Below, piece by piece: positions 43,950-52,658 of a stretch of 63,045 nt of DNA. The DNA is from Jejubacter sp036620675 (GTDB lineage Bacteria; Pseudomonadota; Gammaproteobacteria; Enterobacterales; Enterobacteriaceae). The translations under genes and the position numbers were made by a program. The stretch lies in the NCBI GenBank assembly GCA_036620675.1, contig JAZHEE010000025.1. One strand, given 5' to 3'. Every line of letters begins with the position of its first letter. Position 1 is the first letter of the stretch. Under the pieces are notes generated by a model. It was not told the origin of the DNA, did no database searches, and was given only the letters and a program-made list of their open reading frames with translations.

Positions 43950-44756
43950 TTATCCTGCGACCTGCTCCTGTGCTTCCGGGCGTTGAGGCAGAGGACGTTC
44001 GGCGCGCGGCGTAGCGTACCAGTAACCCAGCCCCATCAGGATGGCACCGGAGACGGTGTTACCCAGGCTGACCCACAGTAAATTATGGCCGATCCCTGCC
44101 AGAGTGAAGCCTTCGCCATGATTGCCGAACCAGGAGAGCGCGAACAGCGTCATATTGGCGATGGAGTGCTCGTAGCCGGAGGCGATAAAGGCCAGCAGAC
44201 ACCACCATATTGCGATAAATTTCGCCGCTCCTTCACTGCGGATCGCCATCCAGATAGCCAGACAAACCAGCCAGTTACACAAGATCCCTTTAAAGAACAG
44301 TACCATTCCCGGCTGTGTGGTTTTCGCCAGCGCCGCGCTGTGGATCAGGCTGGTATCCACCGGCAACAGGCTGCCGCCGCCCCAGTAGTAGAGCAGGGCC
44401 ACGAACACCGAGCCCAGTAGGTTGCCGAGCCAGGTCTGAGGAAGAATACCCCACATCTGGCGCTGGCTGATGGTACCCGCTTTGACACCCAGGGTCAGGA
44501 ACATGGTGTGGCCGGTGAAAAGTTCGGAACCCGCGATAATTACCAGCGTCAGGGCGATTCCGAAGGTGGCGCCCATCACCAACGGACGCACCGAAGGATC
44601 GAGCAGATTGCCAAGGGTGAAGATCAGAATAATACCGAGCCCGACATAGGCGCCGGCCATGGCGGAGGCTATCCAGAAACCCAGCGGATTGGTACGGTTG
44701 AGGCGAGCGATGCGCGCGGCATTCGCCGCACACAGCTTAATGGTGTCGGTGAACAT
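43950..44756 (-). CDS. nirC: NirC, nitrite channel (formate/nitrite transporter family)
   Basis: This 268-residue inner-membrane pentameric channel moves nitrite in or out of the cytoplasm. It has six predicted helices and family motifs (SAMAGAYVGLGIILIFTLG, GSELFTGHTMFLTLG, LCNWLVCLAIWMAIRSEGAA, ASGYEHSIANM). The ATG at 44756 with AAGGATA upstream matches the E. coli start MFTDTIKLCAANAARIARL; the upstream open frame is not conserved. It is the third gene of the nir operon, separated from nirD by a hairpin that may attenuate transcription. Confidence 0.97.
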   Translation of the reverse strand: MFTDTIKLCAANAARIARLNRTNPLGFWIASAMAGAYVGLGIILIFTLGNLLDPSVRPLVMGATFGIALTLVIIAGSELFTGHTMFLTLGVKAGTISQRQMWGILPQTWLGNLLGSVFVALLYYWGGGSLLPVDTSLIHSAALAKTTQPGMVLFFKGILCNWLVCLAIWMAIRSEGAAKFIAIWWCLLAFIASGYEHSIANMTLFALSWFGNHGEGFTLAGIGHNLLWVSLGNTVSGAILMGLGYWYATPRAERPLPQRPEAQEQVAG

Positions 44757-44835
44757 GCAGTGGTTATCCTTAAGTCGAAATAAAAAATAAAAAAGAAAAA
44801 TAAATTGTCCGGAGCACCCTTTATGACGGGCGTCT

Positions 44836-44874
44836 CCAAAAAAATAACGCCCCCTTCGTGGCCGAAAGGGGCGT
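44836..44874 (-). terminator. Hairpin with T-run between nirD and nirC (attenuator or terminator)
   Basis: Reading leftward, ACGCCCCTTTCGGCC pairs with GAAGGGGGCGT and is followed by TTATTTTTTT. This has the form of an intrinsic terminator inside the nirBDC-cysG operon, 6 bp after the nirD stop. Partial read-through would lower nirC and cysG expression relative to nirBD. Confidence 0.75.
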
Positions 44875-44880
44875 GGCGTA

Positions 44881-45207
44881 TCAGGCTTTAACCTGTACCT
44901 GACCGTCCTGAACGCGGGCTTCAAAGTGCGCCACTGAACGGCTTTCATCTTCCATGCACAGCCCATCACGCAGACGGAAGCGCTGCTTTTTCAACGGGCT
45001 GGCGACCCAAAGGTCGCCAAGGTGCTCGGCAATAATGCCGCGCGACAGCACGCTGGCTTCGAAGAAGGGGTCAATATTGCTGATGGCGTAGACCCGATCG
45101 TCCGGGCCAGGACGAAAGATGGCCACCTGCTGCTTACCCACCAGGGCGCAGACGCCGGTGGCGGGCAGGATGTCGTCTAACTGACAGACGGTAGTCCACT
45201 GGCTCAT
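44881..45207 (-). CDS. nirD: NirD, small subunit of NADH-dependent nitrite reductase
   Basis: This 108-residue cytoplasmic Rieske-fold protein completes the assimilatory/detoxifying NADH nitrite reductase with NirB. It begins MSQWTTVCQLDDILPATGVC and contains RPGPDDRVYAISNIDPFFEA. As in E. coli NirD, the Rieske ligands are not conserved, so no cluster is expected. It overlaps the nirB stop by 4 bp, giving coupled translation. Confidence 0.97.
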   Translation of the reverse strand: MSQWTTVCQLDDILPATGVCALVGKQQVAIFRPGPDDRVYAISNIDPFFEASVLSRGIIAEHLGDLWVASPLKKQRFRLRDGLCMEDESRSVAHFEARVQDGQVQVKA

Positions 45208-47747
45208 GCGTTTTCCTCCACGAGGGTTACCGGAATGCGTTCGTAGGGCGTGGCCGGACGATGCTGCTGGCGCTCGGGCACCACCTGTACGTTCGGATCG
45301 CGCTGCGGGCTGTTGATGAAGTGGTGGAAGCGAACCTGGGCCTGCGGGTTATTCACCGTTTCGCTCCACTCACAGGCGAAGGCTTCGCGCAGGCGGGCCA
45401 TTTCGGCTTCCAGCTGTGCGTTAAGGCCCAGCTTGTCGTCGATAATGACGCTCTTCAGGTAGTCGATGCCGCCTTCCAGATTCTCCAGCCAGACCGAGGT
45501 ACGCTGCAGTTTGTCGGCGGTACGGATGTAGAACATCATAAAGCGGTCGAGGTAGCGTACCAGGGTATCGTGGTCGAGATCCGCGGCCAGCAAGTCGGCG
45601 TGGCGCGGTTTCATCCCGCCGTTGCCGCAAACGTAGAGGTTCCAGCCTTTTTCGGTGGCGATAACCCCAACGTCTTTGCCCTGGGCTTCGGCGCACTCTC
45701 GGGTACAACCGGAGACGCCGAACTTCATTTTGTGCGGGGTGCGGATGCCTTTGTAGCGGTTTTCCAGCTCAACGCCGAAGCCGACGCTGTCGCCAACGCC
45801 GTAGCGGCACCAGGTGCTGCCGACGCAGGTTTTCGCCATACGCAGCGCCTTGGCATAGGCGTGACCGGTTTCGAAGCCTGCTTCAATCAGTTGACGCCAG
45901 ATTTCCGGCAGATCGTCTTTTTGGGCGCCGAACAGGCCGATACGCTGGGAACCGGTGATTTTGGTGTAGAGGTTGAATTCACGGGCGATACGGCCCACCT
46001 CCATCAACCCTTCCGGGGTGATCTCGCCGCCTGCGGAGCGGGGGATCACCGAGTAGGTGCCATCTTTCTGAATATTGGCCAGGAAGTTGTCGTTAGTGTC
46101 CTGTAGCGGCGTGTGCTGTGGTTCCAGTACATATTCGTTCCAGCAGGAGGCCAGCAGAGAGCCGACGGTTGGCTTACACACTTCACAGCCGTACCCTTTG
46201 CCATATTTTTCCAGCAACTGGTCGAAGGTTTTTATGCCTTCCACGCGAATCAGGTGATACAGCTCCTGGCGGGAGAATGCGAAGTGTTCACAAAGATGAT
46301 TGTTGACTTCGATGCCCTGCTTCGCCAGTTCAGCGTTCAGCACCTGAGTCACCAGTGGGATACAGCCGCCACAGCCGGTACCGGCTTTGGTTTCTGCTTT
46401 CAGGGCGGCGACGGTATGGCAGCCTTTATTGATGGCCGCGATCAGGGCACCTTTGGTGACGTCAAAGCAGGAGCAGATCTGCGCGGTATCCGGGAGTTTA
46501 TCCACGCCGATAGCCGGTTTGCCGCTACCCGAATGGGCAGGCAGGATCAGCGAGTCCGGATTTTCCGGCAGCTCAATAGCGTTTAGCATCAGCTGCAGCA
46601 GGTTGCCGTAGTCGCTGGTATCGCCGACCAGCACCGCGCCCAGCAGGGTTTTATTGTCTTCGCTTACGATAAGGCGCTTATAGACTTCTTTGTTTTCGTC
46701 AAGGTAGACATAGCTGCGGCTGCCCGGGGTTCGGCCGTGGGCGTCGCCGATACCGCCGACGTCCACGCCCAGTAGTTTCAGCTTGGCGCTCATATCAGCG
46801 CCTTCAAACGTGCTGAGGTTGCCCAGCAGGTGGTCAACGGCGACCTGCGCCATTTTATAACCCGGTGCCACCAGGCCGAATACGCGGTTATGCCAGCTGG
46901 CACACTCGCCAATGGCGTAGATATCCGGGTCGGAGCTCTGGCACTGATCGTTGATAACGATACCGCCGCGCTGTGCGACAGAGAGGCCGCACTGAGTCGC
47001 CAGCTTATCCTGGGGGCGGATGCCGGTAGAGAAGACGATAAAGTCGATTTCCAGTTCGCTGCCGTCAGCAAAGCGCATGGTTTTACGCGCTTCTTTGCCG
47101 CCCTGAACGATCTCCTGGGTGTTCTTGCTGGTGTGAACCTTCACGCCCATGCGTTCAATTTTATTGCGTAACTGCTCGCCACCCATCTGGTCGAGTTGCT
47201 CGGCCATCAGCATCGGGGCGAATTCGATAACGTGGGTTTCTACCCCTAAGTTTTTCAACGCGCCAGCTGCTTCCAGACCCAGAAGGCCGCCGCCAACTAC
47301 GGCGCCGCGCTTACTGCGACGGGCGCAGGCTTCAATAGCGTTCAGGTCTTCGATAGTGCGATAGACGAAGCAATCCTGGGTTTCGGCGCCTTTAATAGGC
47401 GGCACCCAGGGGTAAGAGCCGGTCGCCATAATCAGTTTGTCGTAGTAGAGCGTACGACCAGAGCTGGAGTGGATAACCTTCTCCTGGCGATTGATAGTGA
47501 TGGCGCGTTCGCCGACCAGCACCTGCACACCGTGTTTCTCATAGTAGCCTTCCCGCACCAGCGACAACTCTTCAGCGGTGTGGTGGGAAAAGTAAGAGGA
47601 GAGATGGACACGGTCGTAGGCGATACGGGGTTCTTCACAAAAAACAGTGATGTCAAATTGCCCGGGTTCAGCTTTATCAAGAAGCTCTTCGATAAAGCGA
47701 TGGCCAACCATGCCGTTACCGATAATAGCGAGTCTGACTTTGCTCAT
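45204..47747 (-). CDS. nirB: NirB, large subunit of NADH-dependent nitrite reductase
   Basis: This 847-residue cytoplasmic flavo-hemoprotein reduces nitrite to ammonium with NADH. The N-terminal FAD/NAD domains include AIIGNGMVGHRFIEEL and GAVVGGGLLGLEAAGAL. The BFD-like [2Fe-2S] region has cysteines in QICSCFDVTKG and GTGCGGCIPL. The C-terminal siroheme-[4Fe-4S] domain has cysteines in CVGSTWCRYGVGDS and SGCTRECAEAQGK. First gene of nirBDC-cysG, under FNR and NarL/NarP-type sites upstream. The siroheme is supplied by CysG of the same operon. Confidence 0.98.
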   Translation of the reverse strand: MSKVRLAIIGNGMVGHRFIEELLDKAEPGQFDITVFCEEPRIAYDRVHLSSYFSHHTAEELSLVREGYYEKHGVQVLVGERAITINRQEKVIHSSSGRTLYYDKLIMATGSYPWVPPIKGAETQDCFVYRTIEDLNAIEACARRSKRGAVVGGGLLGLEAAGALKNLGVETHVIEFAPMLMAEQLDQMGGEQLRNKIERMGVKVHTSKNTQEIVQGGKEARKTMRFADGSELEIDFIVFSTGIRPQDKLATQCGLSVAQRGGIVINDQCQSSDPDIYAIGECASWHNRVFGLVAPGYKMAQVAVDHLLGNLSTFEGADMSAKLKLLGVDVGGIGDAHGRTPGSRSYVYLDENKEVYKRLIVSEDNKTLLGAVLVGDTSDYGNLLQLMLNAIELPENPDSLILPAHSGSGKPAIGVDKLPDTAQICSCFDVTKGALIAAINKGCHTVAALKAETKAGTGCGGCIPLVTQVLNAELAKQGIEVNNHLCEHFAFSRQELYHLIRVEGIKTFDQLLEKYGKGYGCEVCKPTVGSLLASCWNEYVLEPQHTPLQDTNDNFLANIQKDGTYSVIPRSAGGEITPEGLMEVGRIAREFNLYTKITGSQRIGLFGAQKDDLPEIWRQLIEAGFETGHAYAKALRMAKTCVGSTWCRYGVGDSVGFGVELENRYKGIRTPHKMKFGVSGCTRECAEAQGKDVGVIATEKGWNLYVCGNGGMKPRHADLLAADLDHDTLVRYLDRFMMFYIRTADKLQRTSVWLENLEGGIDYLKSVIIDDKLGLNAQLEAEMARLREAFACEWSETVNNPQAQVRFHHFINSPQRDPNVQVVPERQQHRPATPYERIPVTLVEENA

Positions 47748-47805
47748 TTTTGCCTCGATTTCTTTTCTATTACTGATGACTTTAACGATTCAGCACTGGT
47801 TATTA

Positions 47806-47819
47806 TTGATTCAGATCAA
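47806..47819 (-). promoter_or_regulatory. FNR-binding site of the nirB promoter
   Basis: TTGATTCAGATCAA is an exact TTGAT-N4-ATCAA match, centred 65 bp upstream of the nirB start codon. The E. coli nirB promoter is FNR-dependent with a site at -41.5; the geometry here is compatible with that. Confidence 0.85.
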
Positions 47820-47832
47820 TTACGCCCCCGTA

Positions 47833-47848
47833 TACCCCTTAATGGGTA
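47833..47848 (-). promoter_or_regulatory. NarL/NarP 7-2-7 site of the nirB promoter
   Basis: TACCCCTTAATGGGTA is an inverted pair of TACCCCT-type heptamers with 2-bp spacing, the 7-2-7 arrangement bound by NarL and NarP. Its centre is 28 bp upstream of the FNR site centre, matching the E. coli nirB layout (-69.5 and -41.5). It predicts nitrate/nitrite induction. Confidence 0.85.
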
Positions 47849-47944
47849 TATCCTTGATTTTTAAGTGGATATCTAAGTGGCGGAAAATGCTGGTTTTTAA
47901 TTGAGCGGTTTCTTAAGACGAAATATTGTCGGATTGGAAGGAAA

Positions 47945-47969
47945 GGTTCCCCCCCGGGAGGGGGGAACC
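47945..47969 (-). terminator. Hairpin terminator after tsgA
   Basis: Stem GGTTCCCCCC / GGGGGGAACC, 18 bp past the tsgA stop codon, followed on the tsgA strand by TTTCCTTCC. The stem is strong and the T-run imperfect. It separates tsgA from the nirB promoter. Confidence 0.7.
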
Positions 47970-47987
47970 AAAAGCAGTGCTTATGGA

Positions 47988-49169
47988 TTATGACTTCGCA
48001 ACACTGGCGTGCTGGCGATGGCGAGAAACAAAGCCCAGCAGCAGGCACATCAGGAAGACCACGGCATAGAGACCGTTAGCGGTAAACAGCGCTGCCCGGG
48101 GGCCGCTGTGGGCGACGATTGGGCCGGTGACTACGAAGGTTAACATGGTGCCGATGGTGCCGCAGGTCAGCACAAAGTTCACCAGCTTCGGTGACGCTAC
48201 CCGGGTCTGTAGCGAACCCAGCGTGATAATCGAGGTATAGATGGCGCTGGAGAAAAAGCCGAGCGCCAGAATAAACCACGGCAGATGCGGGATACTGCCG
48301 GTAATAAAGCAGTACATCAGCAGCGTGGCCAGCAGCGCCAGTACTGTCAGAATACGTTGCAGGTCGAAAAAGCGCAGAATAAAGCTGAAAGCCCACATGC
48401 CAAGCATATAGGACATCCAGAAATTACTGACCAGTTGGCCGGCATCATTCAGATTCATGCCCAGCTGTTTTGCATATTCCGGCACCCAGGAGATAAAACC
48501 CAACTGACCGAGGATATAGCAGAGCGCGGCGATGGACAGAAAAAGTACGCCGATTCCCCATTTCTCTTTCGGCGCTTTTTGCTGCCCGGGCGCGGCGTGG
48601 CGCCCCAGGGCCGGGAACTGGCAACCCAGAGTCAGCAGGAAGATAGCGACGTAGATCAGGCCGATACAGATGTAGACCCAGTACCAGGTGACGCTGCGTG
48701 CCAGCAGAAAGGCGGCCAGTATCGGGAAGACCATTCCCGCCATACTGAAGAAGGAGTCGGTAAACAGCAGGCGGGAGCCACGCTGGCGCCCTTCGTATAG
48801 ATGGGTGATCAGAAAGGTGCCGATAGACATGGTAATACCGCTGACCAGCCCCAGAACGAACATAGCGACGGAGAAGATAGCCAGACTATGGCCAAGTATC
48901 AGCCCCGCCAGCGCCAGAACCATCAGCACAAAGCCGAAACGTAACTGGGTTTTTAGCGGTATGATCTCCATTAGCCAGGCATTCAGGAAGATAGAGATCA
49001 GGATCCCGGCATTAAGAAAGGTGAAAGTATTACTCATGCTGGAGACCGGCAGACCAAAGTAGTCTGCGATATTTCCCATGACCATACCGGTGATAATCAC
49101 CAGTGCCCCTGTCAGGGCGTAGGAGAGAAAACTGATCCAGGTAAGCTTGATGCGGTTGTGACGGGTCAT
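47988..49169 (-). CDS. tsgA: TsgA, major facilitator superfamily protein
   Basis: This 393-residue inner-membrane MFS protein has 12 predicted helices, starting MTRHNRIKLTWISFLSYALT and ending in a short cytoplasmic tail. It resembles E. coli/Salmonella TsgA, where it was linked to selenite/tellurite-related growth; the substrate is unknown. It lies directly upstream of nirB on the same strand but has its own terminator. It is divergent from ppiA, with 268 bp between them. Confidence 0.93.
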   Translation of the reverse strand: MTRHNRIKLTWISFLSYALTGALVIITGMVMGNIADYFGLPVSSMSNTFTFLNAGILISIFLNAWLMEIIPLKTQLRFGFVLMVLALAGLILGHSLAIFSVAMFVLGLVSGITMSIGTFLITHLYEGRQRGSRLLFTDSFFSMAGMVFPILAAFLLARSVTWYWVYICIGLIYVAIFLLTLGCQFPALGRHAAPGQQKAPKEKWGIGVLFLSIAALCYILGQLGFISWVPEYAKQLGMNLNDAGQLVSNFWMSYMLGMWAFSFILRFFDLQRILTVLALLATLLMYCFITGSIPHLPWFILALGFFSSAIYTSIITLGSLQTRVASPKLVNFVLTCGTIGTMLTFVVTGPIVAHSGPRAALFTANGLYAVVFLMCLLLGFVSRHRQHASVAKS

Positions 49170-49437
49170 AACGAACCTGTGAATAGATGTGTAAAGCGCA
49201 TTGACGGCGCAGTATGCGCCCGAAGTCTAGACATTAATGTGATGGATTTAAACTTTTTAATGACTATTCGATGAAATTATCTATATACATTGTGATTTCA
49301 GTAGCATTAATGGAGATGAAAATTCGTTTTAGTTGACGGATGGGCAGTCATCGTAAAAAAAGGTAAATGGCTGGCGTGACGCAGTGATGCTCTTTAGAAT
49401 CAACAAATTCCCCTCATGCTATTCAAAGGAACCGTTC

Positions 49438-50010
49438 ATGCTGAAATCGACCCTGGCAGCGGTCGTTACCGTGTTTGCCCTTTCAACGCTTTCTCCTGTC
49501 GCTCTGGCGGCTAAAGGCGATCCGCACGTTCTGTTGAATACTTCTGCAGGCGATATCGAGCTTGAGCTGGATAGCCAGAAAGCGCCGGTTTCGGTGAAAA
49601 ACTTCCTCGACTATGTGGACAGCGGTTTTTATAACGGCACGATTTTCCACCGAGTGATCCCTGGCTTTATGATTCAGGGCGGCGGTTTTAATAAGGAGTT
49701 GCAGCAGAAGCAGCCGAAGCCGCCGATTAAGAATGAAGCGGATAACGGCCTGCGCAATACCCGCGGCACTATTGCAATGGCGCGCACGGCGGATAAAGAC
49801 AGTGCTACCAGCCAGTTCTTTATCAACGTGGCGGATAATGCTTTCCTTGACCACGGCCAGCGTGACTTTGGTTATGCGGTGTTTGGTAAAGTTGTGAAAG
49901 GAATGGATATCGCCGATAAGATTTCCCAGACCCAGACGCACAATGTCGGCCCCTACCAGAATGTGCCGACAAAACCGATTGTTATTCTGTCTGCCAGGCG
50001 CCTGCCTTAA
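49438..50010 (+). CDS. ppiA: Periplasmic peptidyl-prolyl cis-trans isomerase A (cyclophilin)
   Basis: This 190-residue protein has a signal peptide (MLKSTLAAVVTVFALSTLSP...ALA, cleavage near residue 24) and a cyclophilin domain. Active-site segments are FHRVIPGFMIQGG, ADKDSATSQFFINV and FGYAVFGKVVKGM. It assists folding of periplasmic proteins. The ATG at 49438 is chosen to give the signal peptide; the frame is open from 49384. Its 3' end is 104 bp before the fic fusion gene. Confidence 0.97.
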   Translation: MLKSTLAAVVTVFALSTLSPVALAAKGDPHVLLNTSAGDIELELDSQKAPVSVKNFLDYVDSGFYNGTIFHRVIPGFMIQGGGFNKELQQKQPKPPIKNEADNGLRNTRGTIAMARTADKDSATSQFFINVADNAFLDHGQRDFGYAVFGKVVKGMDIADKISQTQTHNVGPYQNVPTKPIVILSARRLP

Positions 50011-50114
50011 GTTTTTCCGCGCGGTGCCCGGCGTTCCGCGTGCTGCCCTCCTCCCGACGCAGTCCGAAATTGCTGCTTATACTTGTGGCAAACGGGCTGC
50101 GTTCGGGGGGCGTC

Positions 50115-50753
50115 ATGACTAAAAAATTCACCGACAAACAGAAAATTCACCTGTGGGAACAGCGACGCCTGCGCTGTTTTCAGGACAGCTGTCGGCTGGA
50201 GAATCCCGACACAGGACGCGAACTGGGGCCTGCCGGTAATGCACTGAACGGCCCGGCGCTGATGCTGACGACGCAACGCCTGGCGACTCTGGCGCTGGGG
50301 CCGGTACTACGAGGGTTGCCCTGGCTGTGCGCCATTCACCGTCATCTTTTTACCGGACTGTTCGAACAGGCGGGTGAACTGCGACAGGTCGATATCTCTC
50401 TGGGTGATACCCCTTTTTGCCACTTTGCCTGGATCGAGAAAGAGGGTAATGCCCTGATGCAGAAGCTGGAAAACGAACGCTACCTGGCGGGGCTGGGTCG
50501 CCAGGAGTTTGTCGCCAGGCTGGCCTGGTATTACGGCGAGATTAATGTGTTGCACCCGTTCCGACTCGGCAGCGGCCGTACCCAGCGTATCTTCTTTGAA
50601 CAGATGGCCATCCACGCCGGTTACTGCCTGGACTGGGAGCCGGTTACGCCCCTGGCGTGGCGTGATGCCTGCCAGAGTGAGGCAATGGGCGATCCGGCAC
50701 TGCTGGAGGCGCTATTCGATATGGTAGTGAGCGAAGCAGGGGAAAACGCGTAG
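50115..50753 (+). CDS. fic: Fic-domain protein fused to a YhfG-type antitoxin segment
   Basis: This 212-residue protein joins two proteins that are separate in E. coli. Residues 1-32 or so (MTKKFTDKQKIHLWEQRRLR ...) correspond to the small antitoxin YhfG, including the inhibitory helix motif SxxxE[G/N] as S25-C-R-L-E29-N30. Residues 60-212 or so correspond to Fic from LGPVLRGLP onward (DTPFCHFAWIEKEGNALM, EINVLHPFR). The catalytic loop is H147-PFRLGSGR-TQR. Canonical Fic is HPFx(D/E)GNGR, so the acidic metal residue is Leu151 and Asn is Ser153; E. coli Fic is also non-canonical there. A Fic N-terminal stretch of about 35 residues is missing at the joint. Active enzymes of this family transfer AMP to proteins. 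The site between ppiA and pabA is that of E. coli yhfG-fic. Confidence 0.85.
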   Translation: MTKKFTDKQKIHLWEQRRLRCFQDSCRLENPDTGRELGPAGNALNGPALMLTTQRLATLALGPVLRGLPWLCAIHRHLFTGLFEQAGELRQVDISLGDTPFCHFAWIEKEGNALMQKLENERYLAGLGRQEFVARLAWYYGEINVLHPFRLGSGRTQRIFFEQMAIHAGYCLDWEPVTPLAWRDACQSEAMGDPALLEALFDMVVSEAGENA

Positions 50754-50784
50754 AATAGCGCGGTTCACGTTTGCCGGAGCCGCT

Positions 50785-51348
50785 ATGCTATTACTGATCG
50801 ACAACTACGACTCTTTTACCTGGAACCTATACCAGTATTTTTGCGAGCTGGGGGCGGATGTCAGGGTGAAGCGTAACGATGAAATCTCGCTTGAGGAGAT
50901 TACGGCGCTGGCCCCCCAACATCTGGTTATCTCCCCTGGCCCCCGCACGCCTAACGAAGCGGGGATTTCCCTGGAGGCGATTCGTCATTTTGCTGGTCGG
51001 TTGCCGATTCTGGGCGTATGCCTGGGACATCAGGCTATCGCCCAGGCCTTTGGTGCTAGCGTGGTGCGCGCACCAAAGGTGATGCATGGTAAGACATCTG
51101 AAGTTCGGCATGCCGGTGTCGGGGTCTTTCAGGGACTGAATAATCCCCTGACGGTGACCCGTTATCATTCGCTGCTGGTGGATCCCGTCACGTTGCCGGA
51201 GTGCCTGGAGGCGACGGCCTGGAGCGATGAGCAGGAGATTATGGGACTGCGCCACCGGACGCTGGCGCTGGAAGGCGTGCAGTTTCACCCTGAAAGCATT
51301 CTGAGCGAGCAGGGGCATCAACTGCTGGAAAACTTCCTGAAGCGCTGA
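50785..51348 (+). CDS. pabA: Aminodeoxychorismate synthase glutaminase subunit
   Basis: This 187-residue cytoplasmic class I glutamine amidotransferase supplies ammonia to PabB for 4-amino-4-deoxychorismate, the folate precursor. It begins MLLLIDNYDSFTWNLYQYF. The catalytic Cys is in GVCLGHQAIAQAFG (near residue 79), and His/Glu are in GVQFHPESIL near the C-terminus. It starts 31 bp after fic, as in E. coli, and is followed by argD. Confidence 0.97.
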   Translation: MLLLIDNYDSFTWNLYQYFCELGADVRVKRNDEISLEEITALAPQHLVISPGPRTPNEAGISLEAIRHFAGRLPILGVCLGHQAIAQAFGASVVRAPKVMHGKTSEVRHAGVGVFQGLNNPLTVTRYHSLLVDPVTLPECLEATAWSDEQEIMGLRHRTLALEGVQFHPESILSEQGHQLLENFLKR

Positions 51349-51375
51349 TTTTATGTTTGCCTGTTTGTGATTTTT

Positions 51376-51393
51376 TATGCATATTTAATGATT
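51376..51393 (+). promoter_or_regulatory. ArgR-box-like site upstream of argD
   Basis: TATGCATATTTAATGATT fits the 18-bp ARG box (wnTGAATwwwwATTCAnw) at most fixed positions, 45 bp before the argD start. Arginine repression of argD by ArgR is known in E. coli. A weaker second box may follow about 3 bp on, but I could not align it convincingly. Confidence 0.55.
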
Positions 51394-51437
51394 ATATTTT
51401 CAAATAAAGATATGCGTAAAAAAGGGATGGTAAACCT

Positions 51438-52658
51438 ATGGCAAATGAGAAATCAGCGATTACCCGCGCCACTTTTGATGATGTCATCCTGCCCGTTTAT
51501 GCACCGGCGCAGTTTATTCCGGTGAAAGGTAAGGGCAGTCGGGTCTGGGATCAGCAGGGCAAGGAGTACGTTGACTTTGCCGGAGGTATCGCCGTAACCG
51601 CCCTGGGGCACTGTCACCCGGCTCTGGTAGCCGCCCTGAAGCAGCAGGGAGAAACCCTGTGGCACACCAGCAATGTGTTTACCAATGAGCCAGCGCTGCG
51701 TCTGGGCCGTAAGCTGATTGACGCAACCTTTGCTGAGCGGGTCATTTTCATGAACTCCGGCACTGAAGCTAATGAAACCGCTTTTAAGCTGGCGCGTTAC
51801 TATGCTTCCACGCGCCACAGCCCGTACAAAACTAAAATCATCGCTTTCCATAACGCATTCCACGGACGCTCGCTGTTTACCGTCTCGGTAGGCGGGCAAC
51901 CCAAATATTCCGACGGTTTCGGCCCTAAGCCCGCCGATATCATCCATGTGCCCTTTAACGATTTGCACGCCGTTAAGGCTGTGATGGACGACCATACCTG
52001 CGCAGTGGTGGTTGAGCCGGTTCAGGGGGAAGGGGGCGTTACCGCCGCCACGCCGGAATTCCTGCAGGGGCTGCGCGATTTGTGTGACCACAACCAGGCG
52101 CTGCTGGTCTTTGATGAAGTTCAGTGCGGCATGGGGCGTGTGGGTAAGCTGTTTAGCTATATGCACTACGGCGTGACGCCGGATATTCTCACCAGCGCCA
52201 AAGCGCTGGGCGGGGGGTTCCCGGTGAGTGCGATGTTGACCACTGAGGAGATCGCCTCCGCTTTCCATGTTGGCTCTCACGGGTCGACTTACGGTGGTAA
52301 TCCGCTGGCCTGCGCGGTGGCGGAGGCCGCTTTCGATATTATCAATACCCCGGAAGTATTGAGCGGTGTACAGAGCAAGCGTCAGCGCTTTGTCGAACAT
52401 CTGCGTCAGATTAATGAGCAGTACAACCTGTTCAGCGACGTTCGCGGCATGGGGTTATTGATAGGTGCCGAACTGAGTGAATCCTTTAAAGGCCGGGCCC
52501 GGGATCTGCTGAATGCGGCGGCGGAGCAGGGCGTTATGGTGCTGAATGCCGGGCCGGATGTGGTGCGCCTGGCGCCGTCGCTGGTGGTGGACGACGCGGA
52601 TATCGACGAAGGTATGGCACGCTTCGCCCGGGCAGCACAGCAAATCGCGCAGCGCTGA
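51438..52658 (+). CDS. argD: Acetylornithine/succinyldiaminopimelate aminotransferase
   Basis: This 406-residue PLP-dependent class III aminotransferase serves arginine and lysine synthesis. It has MNSGTEANETAFKLARYY (PLP phosphate site), VVEPVQGEGGV, LLVFDEVQCGMGRVGKLF with the PLP-binding Asp, and the Schiff-base Lys in LTSAKALGGGFPVSAML. ArgM-type paralogues share these motifs; position after pabA identifies argD. Its stop abuts the stop of convergent yhfK with no gap. Confidence 0.97.
   Translation: MANEKSAITRATFDDVILPVYAPAQFIPVKGKGSRVWDQQGKEYVDFAGGIAVTALGHCHPALVAALKQQGETLWHTSNVFTNEPALRLGRKLIDATFAERVIFMNSGTEANETAFKLARYYASTRHSPYKTKIIAFHNAFHGRSLFTVSVGGQPKYSDGFGPKPADIIHVPFNDLHAVKAVMDDHTCAVVVEPVQGEGGVTAATPEFLQGLRDLCDHNQALLVFDEVQCGMGRVGKLFSYMHYGVTPDILTSAKALGGGFPVSAMLTTEEIASAFHVGSHGSTYGGNPLACAVAEAAFDIINTPEVLSGVQSKRQRFVEHLRQINEQYNLFSDVRGMGLLIGAELSESFKGRARDLLNAAAEQGVMVLNAGPDVVRLAPSLVVDDADIDEGMARFARAAQQIAQR

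Noticed and set aside
45261..46106. A 281-residue plus-strand frame
   Set aside because: It is antisense to nirB, with a valine-rich, alanine-rich translation typical of a mirror frame.
51453..52400. A 315-residue minus-strand frame
   Set aside because: It is antisense to argD and shows no conserved domain.
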